The position numbers and the translations under genes were made by a program. Of a stretch of DNA of 64,000 nucleotides, positions 9,231-17,192 are shown one piece after another; position 1 is the first letter of the stretch; each line of letters starts with the position of its first letter. Where the stretch lies: contig FAON01000010.1 in the NCBI GenBank assembly GCA_001485605.1, positions 1-64,000 on the forward strand, in the 5' to 3' direction. The stretch is from Candidatus Kryptobacter tengchongensis. Lineage in GTDB: Bacteria > Bacteroidota > Ignavibacteria > Kryptoniales > Kryptoniaceae. A model generated the notes under the pieces. The model did no database searches. It was not told the DNA's origin and worked only from the letters and a program-made list of their open reading frames with translations.

Positions 9231-12200
9231 TTGCTCATCAACAAAAGATATAAAGTAATTTCAAAAATAGGTCAAGGAGCTATCGCTGAAGTTTTTAAAG
9301 CAGTTGATACCCTTACAGAAAAAATTGTTGCACTAAAAATTGCCAAACCCGACCCTATCTCAGAAGAAAAAATTATGAACGAATTTAAAATCACATCACA
9401 ATTTGAACACCCTAACATCATACTTGCCTACGATTTCGGAACTATAAGGATCTGCGACGATTCAAATTTTTTATCAAGAAAATTTATCACGCTTGAATAC
9501 TGTGATATACAAGATATAGTGAAATTTCTTTCAAATAAGGATTTTAAAGACAAGCTCCAAGCCATTCTTCAGATATCTCACGCTCTGCATGTAATCCATA
9601 AAGCTGGTTTCATTCATCGTGACCTCAAGCCTGAAAATATATTAATTAATTCATCAACCGGCATAGTTAAAATCACAGACCTCGGGCTTGCAATTGGATA
9701 TGAAAAAACAAACCTTGAAAATTTACCAGTTGGAACGCTTTACTACATAGCACCTGAAATTTTACGAGGTGAAAAATTTGATCATCGTGCTGATATATAT
9801 TCACTTGGTGTTTTATCAGTTTATATCCTCACCGAGAAATTAAGTTTTAACGCTGATGAACCCATTGAAATTTTAAAATGGCATCTTTCAAAAAAACAAC
9901 TCCAATTCCCAAACCTTCCGGATGAAGTTCAAAATCTCTTAAATTCAATGCTTGCTCCCAACCCCGAGGAAAGACCCTCTGATCTTCGTGAGGTTATTAA
10001 CACACTTAAAAAATTAACACCAGACATAAAAGAACCAAAAAGTTTTAAAGTTAGGAAACCGCTTGGAAAAGATGAAGCGCTCAAAAAAGCAATTGAAATC
10101 CTCAACTCAACAATCCAATCATCTGGAAAAATAACTTTAATCGTTGGAGCTGATGGGCTCGGAAAAACATCACTTCTGCGCTATATAAACATTGAAGCAA
10201 AACTTCTTGGCTTTGAAACTTTATGGATCGCTGAAACCAACATTGAAAAAACTTTAAACTCCATCTTAAAATCACCATTCACCTTAAATTTGTCCCCAGA
10301 ACTACGGCTGAAACTTGAAAAACTCAAAGATGAAAAAAACATCAACTCATACATCATCATAGAATTTTCACAATTTTTAAGAACACTTTTACTTGAAGCG
10401 TCATCAAACTTCCCCATCGCTGTTTTAATTGACAACATAAATCCTGCTGAACCATTTAGCGAAATTTTCATCAAGTCCTTTTTATTGCCCGAAAAACTCC
10501 AAAAGAAAAATATCGCGATTTTCATCGCTTGTGATGATATTAACTTTTTTAAATCTCTTGTCCCTGAATCAGAGAAAATTTATCTGCGCCCGCTTAACCT
10601 TATGGAATTGAAAGACTACCTCTTCATACATTTTGACTTTGACAATCAAACCATAGAAAAACTTGCTGAAACGCTTATTGAATATACAGATGGTATATCC
10701 GCAGTGGTTGAGATCTTCTCCCGCTACCTCCAAGATAAAACTGAAACCGAAACATTTGAAATCCCCAAAATTGCAAAAACTAAATTTGACGAGATACTAA
10801 ACAGATTGGAGCAGATCTCATTTGTTCAGAGGAAAATTCTTAACATTTTAAGTCTGGCAGATGAGCCAGTTGATATAGGGATTTTAAATGAATTTTTCAA
10901 ATCTAATATGCTTTCTCATTTACTTCAACTTCAAAGTTTTGGCGTTGTGAAAATTGAAAACGAAAAAGTTTCAATCACATACAAAGCCTTAAAAAAGCAT
11001 ATTGAGAATAAACTTGACGATGAGACGAAAAAGATGATTCACCTGACTTATGCTTCAGCTTATATGAACTATTCAGGTGACAAAGACGCTGATAAAATCC
11101 TCTATCATTTCACAAAAGCGAAGTATAAAAAAGGCATTGAAAAATTTGCGGAAAAAGGAATTGAAAACTTTATATCAAAAGGGGAGTTTAAAAAAGCGAT
11201 AAATATCTGCAAGGAAATTTTTGATTTCTTGCCAGATTATTTGAAACCATCTTTTAGAATAAAACTTGCTGATTTAAATTTTCAAACTGGAAACTACAAA
11301 GAAGTGATCTCAACGCTTGAAGGTTTTGATGAATTATGGGCGTTTGAGTTGATGTCGGAAGCATACTTCCACCTTGGCGATACAGATAAAGCCATAGAAA
11401 TTTTGAAACATGAATTCAAAAAATGCGACACGGTTTACGAAAAAGCAAGGGTTGCGACAAAAATTTCACAAATTCTCGCATCAAGTGGAGAAATTGACAT
11501 AGCACTTTCATTATTGAAATCCTTTGAGTTTGAAAGGATACTTTCATTTATTGCGAAAACTGAAGTCATCGGGGATTTTTTCGCAGGGCTTGGTATAATT
11601 TCACAGTTGAAGGGAAAAGAAGAAAAAGCGAAGATTTACTTTGAATTGAGTTTAAAACACCGACTTGAAAAGAAGGATTCATTTAAAATCATCGCCGGAT
11701 ACAACAACATTGCAAATTTTCACAGCATAAACGGAAGATATGATGAAGCGATATCTTACTGGAAAAAAGCACTTGAAATTTCCGAATCAATTGGAAACAT
11801 AACGCAAAGCGCCCATATTTACAACAACATCGGAATAAGCTACTTTAAAAGAAAAGACCACGACAAAGCGATTGAAAATTATCAAAAGGCGTTAACAATT
11901 TATAAAACGATAAATGATATTCCAGGCGTTGCAAATGTGCTTGGAAACATTGGAGAATTGATGATTGAAGATTTTAAACTTGAAGAAGCCTACAATAACA
12001 TAAAAGAAGCAAGAGAAATTTATATAAAAACGAACAATTTTGATGGATTATGTGAGACAAACTTGCTATTTCTTGTCCTTTACCTTAACGCTGGAGATGC
12101 TAAAAATGCCAAATTAATTTTCAACGAGATAAGCCAGAAATGTCGGGAAATTCCGCCATATTTGATTGATTACTACAACGCATTGATAGAAATGAAAAGT

Positions 12201-12710
12201 AAAAATTTCCCTAAATCAGAATCAATTCTTATCAGGCTTTTAAACAGCGAGGATATCAAGCGAAGTAATGAACTTTACTTGAAAATTTTAATTTCTCTTC
12301 TCAAATTAAATTATGTAGCAGGTGAGATAAAAAACTTTAATTCAATAATTTCAATTGCCGAAAGCTATGCCGAGAAGGTCACGGATTTGAATTTAAGTTC
12401 CCTATTATTCTTTCTCATTTCGCTTGGATATGAAGGTAAAAATAATTCGCTTGCTCTTAAATATCTTAACAGATCAGCCGAGCTTCTCGGATATGAATTT
12501 TTTGAACCGAAATGGAAAATTTACCTTATGCTTGCACAAAGTTACAGGGGAAGAGGACTTGATGCAAAGTTTTTGCAGAATTTTGAAGTCGCTTTATTAA
12601 ATTTTCAAGAGACACTTAAACGAATTAAAAAGCCCGAATTTATAAGAACCTATCTTGAAGATGTTGAGAACGAAAAGTTTGTAAAAATGATACAAAATTT
12701 AAAAGTTTAA
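9231..12710 (+). CDS. Ser/Thr protein kinase fused to P-loop ATPase and TPR domains
   Basis: 1159 residues. A complete Hanks-type kinase occupies about 1-262: glycine loop GQGAIAEV (14-21), Lys36, HRDLKPEN (129-136), DLG (150-152) and APE (174-176), so it should be active. A P-loop ATPase follows (GADGLGKTS 306-314, likely Walker B AVLIDN), and then TPR-like helices to the end, clearest at about 820-930 (NNIANFHSINGRYDEA; NNIGISYFKRKDHDKA). The layout recalls PknK-type STAND kinases but lacks a DNA-binding domain. The start is TTG with no visible Shine-Dalgarno. The stop is six bases before the GTG of the sigma-54 activator, so the two are probably co-translated and act in one pathway. Confidence 0.9.
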   Translation: MLINKRYKVISKIGQGAIAEVFKAVDTLTEKIVALKIAKPDPISEEKIMNEFKITSQFEHPNIILAYDFGTIRICDDSNFLSRKFITLEYCDIQDIVKFLSNKDFKDKLQAILQISHALHVIHKAGFIHRDLKPENILINSSTGIVKITDLGLAIGYEKTNLENLPVGTLYYIAPEILRGEKFDHRADIYSLGVLSVYILTEKLSFNADEPIEILKWHLSKKQLQFPNLPDEVQNLLNSMLAPNPEERPSDLREVINTLKKLTPDIKEPKSFKVRKPLGKDEALKKAIEILNSTIQSSGKITLIVGADGLGKTSLLRYINIEAKLLGFETLWIAETNIEKTLNSILKSPFTLNLSPELRLKLEKLKDEKNINSYIIIEFSQFLRTLLLEASSNFPIAVLIDNINPAEPFSEIFIKSFLLPEKLQKKNIAIFIACDDINFFKSLVPESEKIYLRPLNLMELKDYLFIHFDFDNQTIEKLAETLIEYTDGISAVVEIFSRYLQDKTETETFEIPKIAKTKFDEILNRLEQISFVQRKILNILSLADEPVDIGILNEFFKSNMLSHLLQLQSFGVVKIENEKVSITYKALKKHIENKLDDETKKMIHLTYASAYMNYSGDKDADKILYHFTKAKYKKGIEKFAEKGIENFISKGEFKKAINICKEIFDFLPDYLKPSFRIKLADLNFQTGNYKEVISTLEGFDELWAFELMSEAYFHLGDTDKAIEILKHEFKKCDTVYEKARVATKISQILASSGEIDIALSLLKSFEFERILSFIAKTEVIGDFFAGLGIISQLKGKEEKAKIYFELSLKHRLEKKDSFKIIAGYNNIANFHSINGRYDEAISYWKKALEISESIGNITQSAHIYNNIGISYFKRKDHDKAIENYQKALTIYKTINDIPGVANVLGNIGELMIEDFKLEEAYNNIKEAREIYIKTNNFDGLCETNLLFLVLYLNAGDAKNAKLIFNEISQKCREIPPYLIDYYNALIEMKSKNFPKSESILIRLLNSEDIKRSNELYLKILISLLKLNYVAGEIKNFNSIISIAESYAEKVTDLNLSSLLFFLISLGYEGKNNSLALKYLNRSAELLGYEFFEPKWKIYLMLAQSYRGRGLDAKFLQNFEVALLNFQETLKRIKKPEFIRTYLEDVENEKFVKMIQNLKV

Positions 12711-12716
12711 ACAAAG

Positions 12717-14120
12717 GTGAACGGAAAGTTTAAAATTTTCCTTATAAGCACAAGTAGGGCGATCCTTGAAGATGTGAAAAAATTTATCCCTGTTGAAGAG
12801 GGTTATTTTGATGTTAGTTTGATATCTTCATATAACGCTTTAAGAAGATCTTCGCTTCAGAAGCCTGACCTTGTAATAATTGCAATTTCCAGCAAAAGTG
12901 ATGAAACACTTCTTGAAACAGCGGTTGAACAATTTGGATCTCAAAATACAGCCTGCGTTGATTTCGTCAAGTCATACGCTTTGACAGTCAAACTTATAAA
13001 ACTTAGCGTTTTATCATACTTTTCAATGCCCGAAGAAAGCACATCTTTTTCCGATTTTATAAAGAACAAAGCTTATGAGTGGAAGAAAAAAAGCGATATA
13101 GAAAAACTTTTAAACATAAGAAAAGAGCAGTTTGACTTTTCTAATTTCATTGGAAACTCCGACAAAATGAAGGAAGTCCTAAAGCTTGTCAAAAAAGCAA
13201 TTGAACACAGCGAATTGACCGTTTTAATAATTGGTGAAACTGGAACTGGAAAAAATCTCCTTGCCAGGATAATTCACCAAAATACTTATTCCGACATAAA
13301 ACCATTTGTTGAGATAAACTGCGCTTCAATACCGCCAACGCTCCTTGAATCGGAATTATTCGGTCACGAAAAAGGCGCTTTCACAGATGCAAAGGACAGA
13401 AAAATGGGCTTATTTGAAGTTGCAAGCGGTGGAACGATCTTCCTTGATGAAATAGGAGATCTTGATTTGAATTTACAGGGGAAAATTTTAAAAGTGCTTG
13501 AAGATAAAACATTTAGAAGGGTTGGGGGCATTGAGCTGTTAAAGTTTGAAGGGAGAATTATAGCTGCAACAAATAAAAATCTTGAAACCCTTGTTGAAGA
13601 AAACAAATTCAGACGGGATTTATACTACAGATTGATGCTCTTACCAATTTATTTACCACCATTGCGCGAAAGAGGCGACGACATATTTCTCCTTGCCGAA
13701 TATTATATAAACAAATTCAATGAACTTCACCGCAAAAACCTGCCAAAAGTCAAAGGGCTATCACTTGAAGCAAAAGCTATGCTAAAAAAATATCCGTGGC
13801 CAGGAAATATAAGGGAACTCAGACATGTAATAGAAAGAGCGGTTATTTTAACAAACAACGAATATCTAACGCCAGATGATTTCAAATTTTTATTTGAAAT
13901 GAAACCGCAGACTCCAATTCAACTTGCTAACGAAACATCTACAAACATACATATAACATTCCCCATTGAATCTGCAAGCTTAAAAAATCTTGAGAAAGAA
14001 CTTGTAAAATCTGTCCTCGTCCGCGTTTCCTGGAACAAAACTCGCGCTTCTCGAATTTTAGGGATCTCGCGCCCACGCCTTGACCGCCTAATCCAAAAAT
14101 ACCGGATAACCCCTCATTGA
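12717..14120 (+). CDS. Sigma-54-dependent activator (bEBP) with degenerate receiver domain
   Basis: 467 residues. The AAA+ core is complete: Walker A GETGTGKN (173-180), sigma-54 contact loop GAFTDA (220-225), Walker B TIFLDEIGD (240-248), arginine finger FRRDLYYRL (298-306) and WPGNIRELRH. A Fis-type helix-turn-helix ends the protein (NKTRASRILGISRPRLDRLI). Residues 1-110 look like a receiver domain (KIFLISTS; PDLVIIAIS), but Ala56 replaces the phosphoacceptor Asp and the acidic pocket is absent, so aspartyl phosphorylation is ruled out. The GTG start lies six bases after the kinase stop. Activator sites and a sigma-54 promoter follow directly downstream. Regulation by the kinase, or by protein contact, is inferred. 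Confidence 0.93.
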   Translation: MNGKFKIFLISTSRAILEDVKKFIPVEEGYFDVSLISSYNALRRSSLQKPDLVIIAISSKSDETLLETAVEQFGSQNTACVDFVKSYALTVKLIKLSVLSYFSMPEESTSFSDFIKNKAYEWKKKSDIEKLLNIRKEQFDFSNFIGNSDKMKEVLKLVKKAIEHSELTVLIIGETGTGKNLLARIIHQNTYSDIKPFVEINCASIPPTLLESELFGHEKGAFTDAKDRKMGLFEVASGGTIFLDEIGDLDLNLQGKILKVLEDKTFRRVGGIELLKFEGRIIAATNKNLETLVEENKFRRDLYYRLMLLPIYLPPLRERGDDIFLLAEYYINKFNELHRKNLPKVKGLSLEAKAMLKKYPWPGNIRELRHVIERAVILTNNEYLTPDDFKFLFEMKPQTPIQLANETSTNIHITFPIESASLKNLEKELVKSVLVRVSWNKTRASRILGISRPRLDRLIQKYRITPH

Positions 14121-14122
14121 TA

Positions 14123-14144
14123 CAATCTATTACATACTGTAACA
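14123..14144 (+). promoter_or_regulatory. Putative activator-binding site 1 (UAS)
   Basis: Contains the dyad TTACA-TAC-TGTAA centred at 14136, preceded by CAATCTA. It matches site 2 at 18 of 22 positions. Their centres are 33 bp apart, close to three helical turns. It starts three bases after the activator's stop codon and about 120 bp before the -24/-12 promoter. Confidence 0.7.
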
Positions 14145-14155
14145 TTTCGTTGCAG

Positions 14156-14177
14156 CAATCTATTACACGATGTTACA
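14156..14177 (+). promoter_or_regulatory. Putative activator-binding site 2 (UAS)
   Basis: Second copy of the site: CAATCTA followed by TTACA-CGA-TGTTA, centred at 14169, with one mismatch in the dyad. The centre is 96 bp upstream of the GG of the sigma-54 promoter, a typical distance for activation by DNA looping. Confidence 0.7.
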
Positions 14178-14263
14178 AATTTAGAAAAAGAAACCAAACA
14201 AAAAGTTAAATCCCTTCACAAAACTAACTGATATACAACGATTTTATTGCCGAGCAAAAAATC

Positions 14264-14279
14264 TGGCATAATCTTTGCA
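14264..14279 (+). promoter_or_regulatory. Sigma-54 (-24/-12) promoter
   Basis: TGGCATAATCTTTGCA has the invariant GG (14265-14266) and GC (14277-14278) separated by exactly ten bases, and it matches the TGGCAC-N5-TTGCA consensus at nearly all positions. Transcription would start near 14290, heading toward the secreted-protein genes at 14728 and 15271. The leader before the first intact gene would be about 440 bases and includes the decayed gene copy. Confidence 0.85.
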
Positions 14280-14475
14280 GAAATTTATAATGAAATCTCG
14301 TTCTTTACATAACTCTCACAAAAGTTAATAATTTGCCTTCAGGACTTTACCTTATCTTTGATGTTTTGTTAAAACCGCTGCTTGAAGTTTTAGCCAAATT
14401 TTTGCTAATGGATTAAAGTTCAGGTATTGAAATCCTTAAGCAAACTTCTACGATCAAGTTATCTGGCTTATAATC

Positions 14476-14683
14476 CAAGTTGATCATAAAGCTCTGAAAA
14501 AACTTAAAATGGATTTGGCATTAAATTGCAGTTGGTGATTTTGCTTTGGCTTATTTTGATCGTTCTTTGCAAATAATGAATGTATGAAAGTGGTGTATTA
14601 TTTACAGTTTATGTGTTGATATATGCTGTGCTTTTGAGTTTTATATTTCGTTTTCACTGATTGTGAGTGTGAACTTTACAAAT
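14476..14683 (+). pseudogene. Decayed copy of the cysteine-rich protein gene
   Basis: The end of this stretch (14659-14683) reads DCECELYK-stop and matches the last codons of the intact gene (DCGCEPYK-stop). The match continues into the following 30 or so non-coding bases. About 150 bases earlier, 14479-14526 reads QVDHKALKKLKMDLAL in one frame, resembling SKLSEAEKKVLMDFIL of the intact protein, where the same two landmarks are 159 bases apart. Stops and frame breaks lie between. The 5' end cannot be placed; a weak resemblance starts near 14290. The stretch 14121-14727 otherwise holds only the activator sites and the promoter. Confidence 0.6.
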
Positions 14684-14775
14684 AATAACTCAAAACTAAA
14701 TGTTAAGCTAAAATTAATGAATCTACAATGAAGCTTTTTATCTCAACTCTCGGCGTCATCATCTTCGTTATCAGC
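14659..14775 (+). repeat. Duplicated 3'-end/spacer/leader cassette, copy A
   Basis: Copy A spans the decayed gene's last codons, the spacer (ACTCAAAACTAAATGTTAA) and the first 48 coding bases of the cysteine-rich gene. It matches copy B at 15202-15318. The 48 bases encoding the signal-peptide start differ at only two positions. The part just before the ATG differs: copy B has AAGGAGG and copy A has lost it. Confidence 0.85.
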
Positions 14776-15228
14776 ATGCTTATCTTCTTTATAAACTTTG
14801 CGAACGCTCAGGCAGAAGCAGAGGTTAAAATAATAGTTTTGTCCCAACATGAGACAAATTTCAATAAACTTATTCCTTGGCTTGAGGAAAATCATTTATT
14901 CAAAGATAAAATTGATTTTATAAACTCTATCAAGGAAACCTTTAAGTTTGCAAAGAAAGGAGATATTGGGGAATATAGATACTGGTTTGGTATTTATAAA
15001 TCTGAGCTATCAAAGTTAAGCGAGGCTGAAAAGAAAGTACTTATGGATTTTATTTTAAGTTCACTTAAACCAGTTAAGGGCGAAGAAGGGATTTCACCTA
15101 TGGAGCTTCCTGGGTGTGAGGTTAATTGCTTGCTTACATCTTGCAAAACTCAGTGCCCAGATGGCACCAAGCCAAAGTGTAGATGCGAGTGGTTTTTTGC
15201 CGATTGCGGGTGTGAACCTTACAAATAA
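14728..15228 (+). CDS. Secreted protein with eight-cysteine C-terminal domain
   Basis: 166 residues. Signal peptide 1-27 (hydrophobic VIIFVISMLIFFINF, then ANA before QAE). The middle (28-120) is charged and probably helical. The last 38 residues carry eight Cys at 130, 134, 139, 143, 151, 153, 160 and 162, ending CRCEWFFADCGCEPYK. Four disulfides, or a metal site, would fit. I recognise no family. It is the first intact gene after the sigma-54 promoter and is followed by a lipoprotein gene with the same 5' end. The ATG has no good Shine-Dalgarno, so translation may be weak or coupled. Function is unknown; a secreted effector, peptide signal or structural protein are all possible. Confidence 0.8.
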   Translation: MKLFISTLGVIIFVISMLIFFINFANAQAEAEVKIIVLSQHETNFNKLIPWLEENHLFKDKIDFINSIKETFKFAKKGDIGEYRYWFGIYKSELSKLSEAEKKVLMDFILSSLKPVKGEEGISPMELPGCEVNCLLTSCKTQCPDGTKPKCRCEWFFADCGCEPYK

Positions 15229-15318
15229 TAAACTCAAAACTAAATGTTAAACTAAAATAAGGAGGTTACCATGAAGCGTCTTATCTCAACTCTCGGCGTC
15301 ATCATCTTCGTTATCAGC
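15202..15318 (+). repeat. Duplicated 3'-end/spacer/leader cassette, copy B
   Basis: Second copy of the 14659-14775 cassette: the last codons of the cysteine-rich gene, the spacer, and the first 48 bases of the lipoprotein gene. The coding sequences beyond the signal peptide are unrelated. Confidence 0.85.
15259..15265 (+). promoter_or_regulatory. Strong ribosome binding site of the ZU5 lipoprotein gene
   Basis: AAGGAGG lies five bases before the ATG at 15271. The paralogous upstream region at 14711-14727 lacks it, so the second gene of the operon should be translated better than the first. Confidence 0.8.
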
Positions 15319-15828
15319 CTGTCATTCTTTTTAACAAGTTGCGCTGATAACCCGGTTGGATTTTCAACTGGGAAACCGGGAATAGTCAACAAAGGTACAC
15401 AGGTTAAGCTTTTGAAGTGGAATGACGCATTCAAGCAGGAACTACTTGCTAAGAAAGGGTTTGCGGGCAAATGGGTGTTCCCGGACAAAGATGCAACAGT
15501 TGGAGGTAAAAAAACTTATAATAACTCCGTGTTTATTCCTGCGGGCGCGGTTAGCGAACCAACTTATGTGACAGTTGAAGTTCTTGGCGGTGAATACGCT
15601 GCTGTTGAATTTAATCCAAGCATGACGTTTAATAAGAATGTCACAATTACGCTTTCGTATGCTGGGGTTGACCTTGAAGACGGCTCACCATATGATCTTA
15701 AACCAGTATGGTATAACCCAGATACCGGAAACTGGGAATATGTTAACAGCCCCGTGACAGTTAATACGGAAAAACAAACAATAAGCTTCCAGACAAACCA
15801 TTTCTCAAGATATGGATGGTCATGGTAA
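15271..15828 (+). CDS. Lipoprotein with ZU5-like beta domain
   Basis: 185 residues. The signal peptide ends in a lipobox (FFLTSC, Cys25), so the protein should be lipid-anchored. The mature part contains SVFIPAGAVSEPTYVTVEV, the core of ZU5-type domains, followed by strands ending PVWYNPDTGNWEYV and FQTNHFSRYGWSW. The first 16 codons are nearly identical in DNA to those of the cysteine-rich protein, but here the peptide leads to a lipobox rather than a signal peptidase I site. Second intact gene of the sigma-54 operon. ZU5 domains mostly act in protein contacts, so a surface adaptor role is possible but inferred. Confidence 0.82.
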   Translation: MKRLISTLGVIIFVISLSFFLTSCADNPVGFSTGKPGIVNKGTQVKLLKWNDAFKQELLAKKGFAGKWVFPDKDATVGGKKTYNNSVFIPAGAVSEPTYVTVEVLGGEYAAVEFNPSMTFNKNVTITLSYAGVDLEDGSPYDLKPVWYNPDTGNWEYVNSPVTVNTEKQTISFQTNHFSRYGWSW

Positions 15829-15873
15829 TTTTTGCTTAATTTTAACCCTTCACAACAAGGAGGTATGGACGCC

Positions 15874-17121
15874 ATGAAAAGGCTTAAATCAAGTTTTCTT
15901 GATAAAGTTATAGCCGTCGCCCGCAGGTACTGCGGGGACGACTTCATTAAAAAATTTAATCAAATAGTTAAAGAACGAGAGGAAAATTTCATTCTGGATC
16001 TAAAAGAAGCAAAGAATAAAATTGAGGTTGAGCCAGAAGTTCAAGAAGAAATAGTAAACGAGCTCAAGTTTGATACATTGTTAAGTTTATCCGCTGAATA
16101 TCTTGAGCAGTATAAATTTATTCAGATGTGTTTTGACATTGGAGATGTGTGTTTAACATATGGAGAGTTTGATAAGGCAGAGAACTGTTTCTTACTTGTG
16201 ATAAAGAAAGCTGGAAAAACCCGCGAATTTGATGAGGCAAGGGCAAAAGCATATGTCAAGCTTGGCGAGGTAAAAACAAAACAAAATGAATTAAACGATG
16301 CAGTTTCAGCTCTGAAACAAGGGCTGAAAATATATCAAAAGCTTCGCAATACTGATGGGATTGCACTATGTGAAAATGGTCTTGGTATAGCGTTTTATGA
16401 AAGCGGTCGTTATGATTTTGGGACAACATACTTCAACCATGCACTTAAAAAAGCTGAAAAAACGAAAAATGAGGAATTGATAGCAAGGTTGCATATAAAT
16501 CTCGGGATAATTGAAAGTATGCGCGGGAACTGGGATAAAGCCATTTCACATTTTCAGCAAGCATTGCCAAGGCTTGAGAAAAGAGGTGATGCTTTACGAC
16601 TTGCCCAGACATATCACAACATCGGGATAACCTTGATTCATAAAGGCGAATATGATGCTGCTGTTAAAGAATTTGATAAAAGCATTGAACTTGCGCAGAA
16701 GCTTGAGGACAGCTATATGCTTGCCCTTGCTTACCTTGGCAAGGCTGATGCTTATGTTCGGATCAAAGATCTCCCACTTGCAACTGCATATGTGACGCGC
16801 TCGCTTGATATATTCTATAAAATTGGAGATAGGCAAAGCATTGCGGATGCTTATAGAATACTTGGTGTCATCCAGCTTGAACATGGGAATCTTCAACTCG
16901 CGGAGAGTTACTTCAAGACATCAATTGATCTAAATCTTGAATTTAAAAACTGGCTCAACCTCGGTGAAACTTATTATGAATTGAGCCAGCTTTACAAAAA
17001 GCAAGAACAGATTGACAAAGCCAGGGAATCATTGAGTTCATCGCTCAAATACTTTAAGAAAATTAAAGTTAAATCATACATCGCCCGAATCCAGATTGAA
17101 TTGAGTGAGTTAAAAGCTTAA
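15874..17121 (+). CDS. TPR-repeat protein
   Basis: About 415 residues from the ATG at 15874, which is ten bases after AAGGAGG; ATG 15865 is too close to that site. No signal peptide, so it is cytosolic. After a helical N-terminal 60 residues come about eight tetratricopeptide repeats of roughly 40 residues (GDVCLTYGEFDKAENCF; LGIIESMRGNWDKAISHFQQAL; HNIGITLIHKGEYDAAVKEF; LGVIQLEHGNLQLAESYF). It resembles Rap-type or MalT-type sensor TPR domains without an output domain. It closes the sigma-54 operon before a strong terminator and could bind the activator or kinase as feedback; that is inference. Confidence 0.88.
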   Translation: MKRLKSSFLDKVIAVARRYCGDDFIKKFNQIVKEREENFILDLKEAKNKIEVEPEVQEEIVNELKFDTLLSLSAEYLEQYKFIQMCFDIGDVCLTYGEFDKAENCFLLVIKKAGKTREFDEARAKAYVKLGEVKTKQNELNDAVSALKQGLKIYQKLRNTDGIALCENGLGIAFYESGRYDFGTTYFNHALKKAEKTKNEELIARLHINLGIIESMRGNWDKAISHFQQALPRLEKRGDALRLAQTYHNIGITLIHKGEYDAAVKEFDKSIELAQKLEDSYMLALAYLGKADAYVRIKDLPLATAYVTRSLDIFYKIGDRQSIADAYRILGVIQLEHGNLQLAESYFKTSIDLNLEFKNWLNLGETYYELSQLYKKQEQIDKARESLSSSLKYFKKIKVKSYIARIQIELSELKA

Positions 17122-17133
17122 AAAACAATTAGA

Positions 17134-17166
17134 CCGGCGGTTTTAGCTCAGCCGCCGGCTTTTTTA
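17134..17166 (+). terminator. Rho-independent terminator of the sigma-54 operon
   Basis: Perfect 7-bp stem CCGGCGG / CCGCCGG with an 11-base loop, followed by GCTTTTTT. It starts 13 bases after the TPR gene's stop. Confidence 0.92.
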
Positions 17167-17192
17167 AAAATTAAATTAAGGTTTAATCACCA

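Noticed and set aside
13374-13391. GAFTDA instead of GAFTGA as evidence that the activator cannot use sigma-54
   Set aside because: This variant is, as far as I recall, common among working activators, and a perfect sigma-54 promoter follows the gene.
14516-14530. Second -24/-12 promoter (TTGGCATTAAATTGCA)
   Set aside because: GG and GC are only nine bases apart; sigma-54 needs ten. The site also lies inside the decayed gene copy.
15252-15488. Antisense frame across the ZU5 lipoprotein gene
   Set aside because: It is a shadow of the clear + strand gene and has no ribosome site or recognisable domain.
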